Shown: positions 62,363-64,000 of the stretch, piece by piece
Position numbering within the stretch: the first letter of the stretch is position 1
How the letters are laid out: the number at the start of each line of letters is the position of its first letter
Assembly: GCA_900545335.1 (NCBI GenBank)
Contig: UQYP01000010.1
Coordinates: forward strand, 1 to 64,000
DNA: 64,000 nt
DNA from: an uncultured Sutterella sp.
GTDB taxonomy: Bacteria; Pseudomonadota; Gammaproteobacteria; Burkholderiales; Burkholderiaceae_F
Direction: 5' to 3'
Notes under the pieces: model-generated
What the model saw: the letters and a program-made list of their open reading frames with translations, nothing else
Told to the model about the DNA's origin: nothing
Databases searched by the model: none
Translations under genes and position numbers: made by a program

Positions 62363-62986
62363 ATGAATCGATTTTATAGCATAAGCAAAGCAGCAATTGA
62401 ATTGGGGGTCTCTGTTTCTACTCTGAGACGTTGGGAATCTGAAGGGAAATTAGTTCCTCAACGCACAAAAGGCAATCAGCGTAGGTATTCGGCTGAGCAA
62501 ATTATGGGACTTGCCCGTAAAGTCACTCCCAAACCTGATCGGATCACTTTGGCCTATGCTCGAGTCTCAAGCTCTGACCAGAAAAAGGACTTAGAAAGAC
62601 AAAAAACCGTTTTGGAAATGTATTGTGCTGCCCAAGGTTGGAACTTTGAATTCATCAGTGATCTCGGCAGCGGGATGAACTATCAAAAAAAGGGATTGCA
62701 GTCTTTACTGGAAAAACTCCTTAACGGTAAAATTGAACGCCTGGTGATCACTCACAAAGACCGACTCCTGCGCTTTGGAGCTGAGCTGATTTTCTCGGTC
62801 TGTGAAATGAAAGGGGTTGAAGTGGTGATCATCAATAAGGGGGAAGAAACCTCCTTTGAAGAAGATTTGGCTAAAGATGTATTGGAAATCATTACTGTGT
62901 TTAGCGCCAGACTGTACGGCTCACGCAGTAAAAAGAATCAGAAATTGATTAACGGGATGAAAGAAGCCGTTAAAGCGGCTCAATAG
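62363..62986 (+). CDS. tnpA: IS607-family serine recombinase TnpA
   Basis: A 207-residue transposase. Residues 1-55 are a MerR-like helix-turn-helix (FYSISKAAIELGVSVSTLRRWESEGKLVPQRTKGNQRRYS). Residues about 65-200 are a serine recombinase domain with the nucleophile in YARVSSSDQKKDLERQ and the DRLLRFG motif. It catalyses excision and insertion of the element. It ends 17 bases before tnpB. Confidence 0.93.
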   Translation: MNRFYSISKAAIELGVSVSTLRRWESEGKLVPQRTKGNQRRYSAEQIMGLARKVTPKPDRITLAYARVSSSDQKKDLERQKTVLEMYCAAQGWNFEFISDLGSGMNYQKKGLQSLLEKLLNGKIERLVITHKDRLLRFGAELIFSVCEMKGVEVVIINKGEETSFEEDLAKDVLEIITVFSARLYGSRSKKNQKLINGMKEAVKAAQ

Positions 62987-63003
62987 ACAAAAAGATAAAA
63001 GCG

Positions 63004-64000
63004 ATGATTATTCACCGTGCCCATAAAATCGAGCTCATCGTCAATGACAAGCAGGAGCTGTATTTGAAGAAAGCGGTCGGCTGTGCCCGATTTGCATTTA
63101 ATTGGGCATTGAATGAATGGATTGAAGAGTACGAAGCATATAAAAAAGATCCGACTCAACCGAAACCGAATCAGTACCGTATTCGTCGAAAACTCAATGC
63201 AATCAAACGCGAGCAGTTTCCGTGGATGATGGAAGTCACCAAGTGTGCGGTTCAGATGGCGATTATTCAGTTAGGTCAGGCCTTTGCAAATTTTTGGAAA
63301 AATCCCGAGCACTTCAAATACCCGAAATTCAAAAAGAAATACGTCTCTGACAGCTTTACGATCAGTAATGATTTGTTTGAAGTCAAAGGCTCACGCATTC
63401 GTATACCGAAATTGGGTTGGGTGCGAATGCGTGAACCGTTGCGATTTAAAGAGGCGAAAATCCTCTGGGCAACGGTCTCGCGGCGCGGCAAACGGTGGTA
63501 CGTGAGTCTGTCGTGTGAACTCACCGATCTCAGTCACTTAAAACCGGCTAAAAACCAAGGCACGGTGGGAGTAGATCTGGGGGTGAAGTCACTGGCGGTG
63601 CTCTCCAATCACAAGAAGTTTGAGGCGTTGCAACCATTAAAGAAAAGTCTGTCAAAACTTCGTCGACTGCAAAGAAAGCTGGCAAGAAGTCAGAAAGGAA
63701 GCAAAAACCGCATCAAATTGGTGCTGGCGATTGGAGATCTTCATCGGAAGATCTTCAATTTCCGGCAAAACGCCTTACATCAGCTCACGAACTATTTAAC
63801 CACTCACTTTTCGAGAATCGTGATAGAGGATTTGAATGTGAGCGGGATGCTGAAAAATGGGAAGTTGGCAAGGTGCATAGCGGACGTGGGATTTTATGAA
63901 TTCCGTCGTCAGCTGATGTACAAAGCCGAACAAAGGGGCTGTGAGGTGATCGTAGCGGATCGTTTTTATGCAAGCTCAAAGACGTGTGGTTATTGCGGCG
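63004..64000 (+). CDS. tnpB: TnpB RNA-guided nuclease, 3' end outside the window
   Basis: An open frame from ATG 63004 to the window end (332 codons seen). The N-terminal OrfB helix-turn-helix (CARFAFNWALNEWIEEY), RuvC-I with catalytic Asp in GVDLGVKSLAV, RuvC-II Glu in IVIEDLNVSGM and the first zinc-finger half CGYCG at the edge are visible. The second zinc pair and RuvC-III Asp lie beyond. TnpB cuts DNA guided by an RNA from the element's right end and favours IS retention. The visible catalytic residues are intact. Confidence 0.92.
   Translation, partial: MIIHRAHKIELIVNDKQELYLKKAVGCARFAFNWALNEWIEEYEAYKKDPTQPKPNQYRIRRKLNAIKREQFPWMMEVTKCAVQMAIIQLGQAFANFWKNPEHFKYPKFKKKYVSDSFTISNDLFEVKGSRIRIPKLGWVRMREPLRFKEAKILWATVSRRGKRWYVSLSCELTDLSHLKPAKNQGTVGVDLGVKSLAVLSNHKKFEALQPLKKSLSKLRRLQRKLARSQKGSKNRIKLVLAIGDLHRKIFNFRQNALHQLTNYLTTHFSRIVIEDLNVSGMLKNGKLARCIADVGFYEFRRQLMYKAEQRGCEVIVADRFYASSKTCGYCG

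Larger units (their letters stand above)
62314..64000 (+). mobile_element. IS607-type insertion sequence, truncated by the window end
   Basis: tnpA (serine recombinase) and tnpB (RNA-guided nuclease family) lie in the order and spacing of IS607 elements. The left end is estimated at about 62314-62330, where the upstream gene loses its frame. The right end is outside the window. IS607 elements have no terminal inverted repeats and insert with little target specificity, often at GG. Confidence 0.85.

Noticed and set aside
1..64000. Composite transposon bounded by two TnpB elements
   Set aside because: The 62 kb between them is core chromosome with essential genes; a shared repeat or assembly break is more likely.

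Overview
The gene content suggests a Gram-negative betaproteobacterium, probably of the order Burkholderiales and perhaps a gut-type Sutterella/Parasutterella relative. Support comes from synteny (xseB-ispA-dxs, dnaX-ybaB-recR, yhbY-rlmE-ftsH, mutL-miaA, trxA next to rho), type B ribosomal protein L31, LPS genes and moderate base composition. The genus is an inference made without any database search. Most of the window is chromosomal core. No rRNA, tRNA or CRISPR was seen; the only recognised RNA gene is the 4.5S/SRP RNA.

Layout. 1-69: right end of a TnpB-type insertion sequence. 236-4.9 kb: polA (with an eroded proofreading domain), a META lipoprotein and a DMT transporter. 4.9-9.9 kb: a catabolic island of alpha/beta hydrolase, MFS carrier, fumarase-superfamily lyase and GntR/UTRA regulator around a divergent region with five copies of TTTGTATTA. 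9.9-15.9 kb: ogt, xseB, ispA, a Dxs-MurB fusion and pgk. 16-19.2 kb: a frameshifted DUF4143 ATPase, a GNAT protein and an L-cysteine desulfidase-like gene. 19.3-27 kb: dedA, mutL-miaA, a SIMPL protein, a MATE pump and a GT-C glycosyltransferase. 27-33.6 kb: rpmE2, dps with a Fur-type palindrome, sotB, rho, trxA, fabI and a nitronate monooxygenase. 33.6-38.5 kb: hicAB, then a LysR / argininosuccinate-lyase-like / Dcu carrier module. 38.5-43.9 kb: ffs, a two-component system and a PAP2-EptA fusion. 43.9-56.4 kb: dnaX-ybaB-recR-gmhA, an AEC carrier with LysR, greA, yhbY/rlmE-ftsH, a DMT transporter and sbcB. 56.5-61.8 kb: metNIQ behind a methionine-rich leader peptide, then glnS. 61.9-64.0 kb: a remnant resembling a Fic protein, apparently cut by an IS607-type element whose tnpB runs off the window.

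How the genes fit together. Two separate regulator-lyase-carrier modules may release fumarate from imported compounds; the Dcu carrier beside one of them fits fumarate/succinate exchange in anaerobic respiration. The two-component system and the PAP2-EptA protein look like a lipid A 1-position remodelling and polymyxin-resistance locus, with four ATTTT direct repeats over the likely -35. The metNIQ leader has the complete logic of a translation-coupled transcription attenuator. This and the Dxs-MurB fusion are the most unusual observations.
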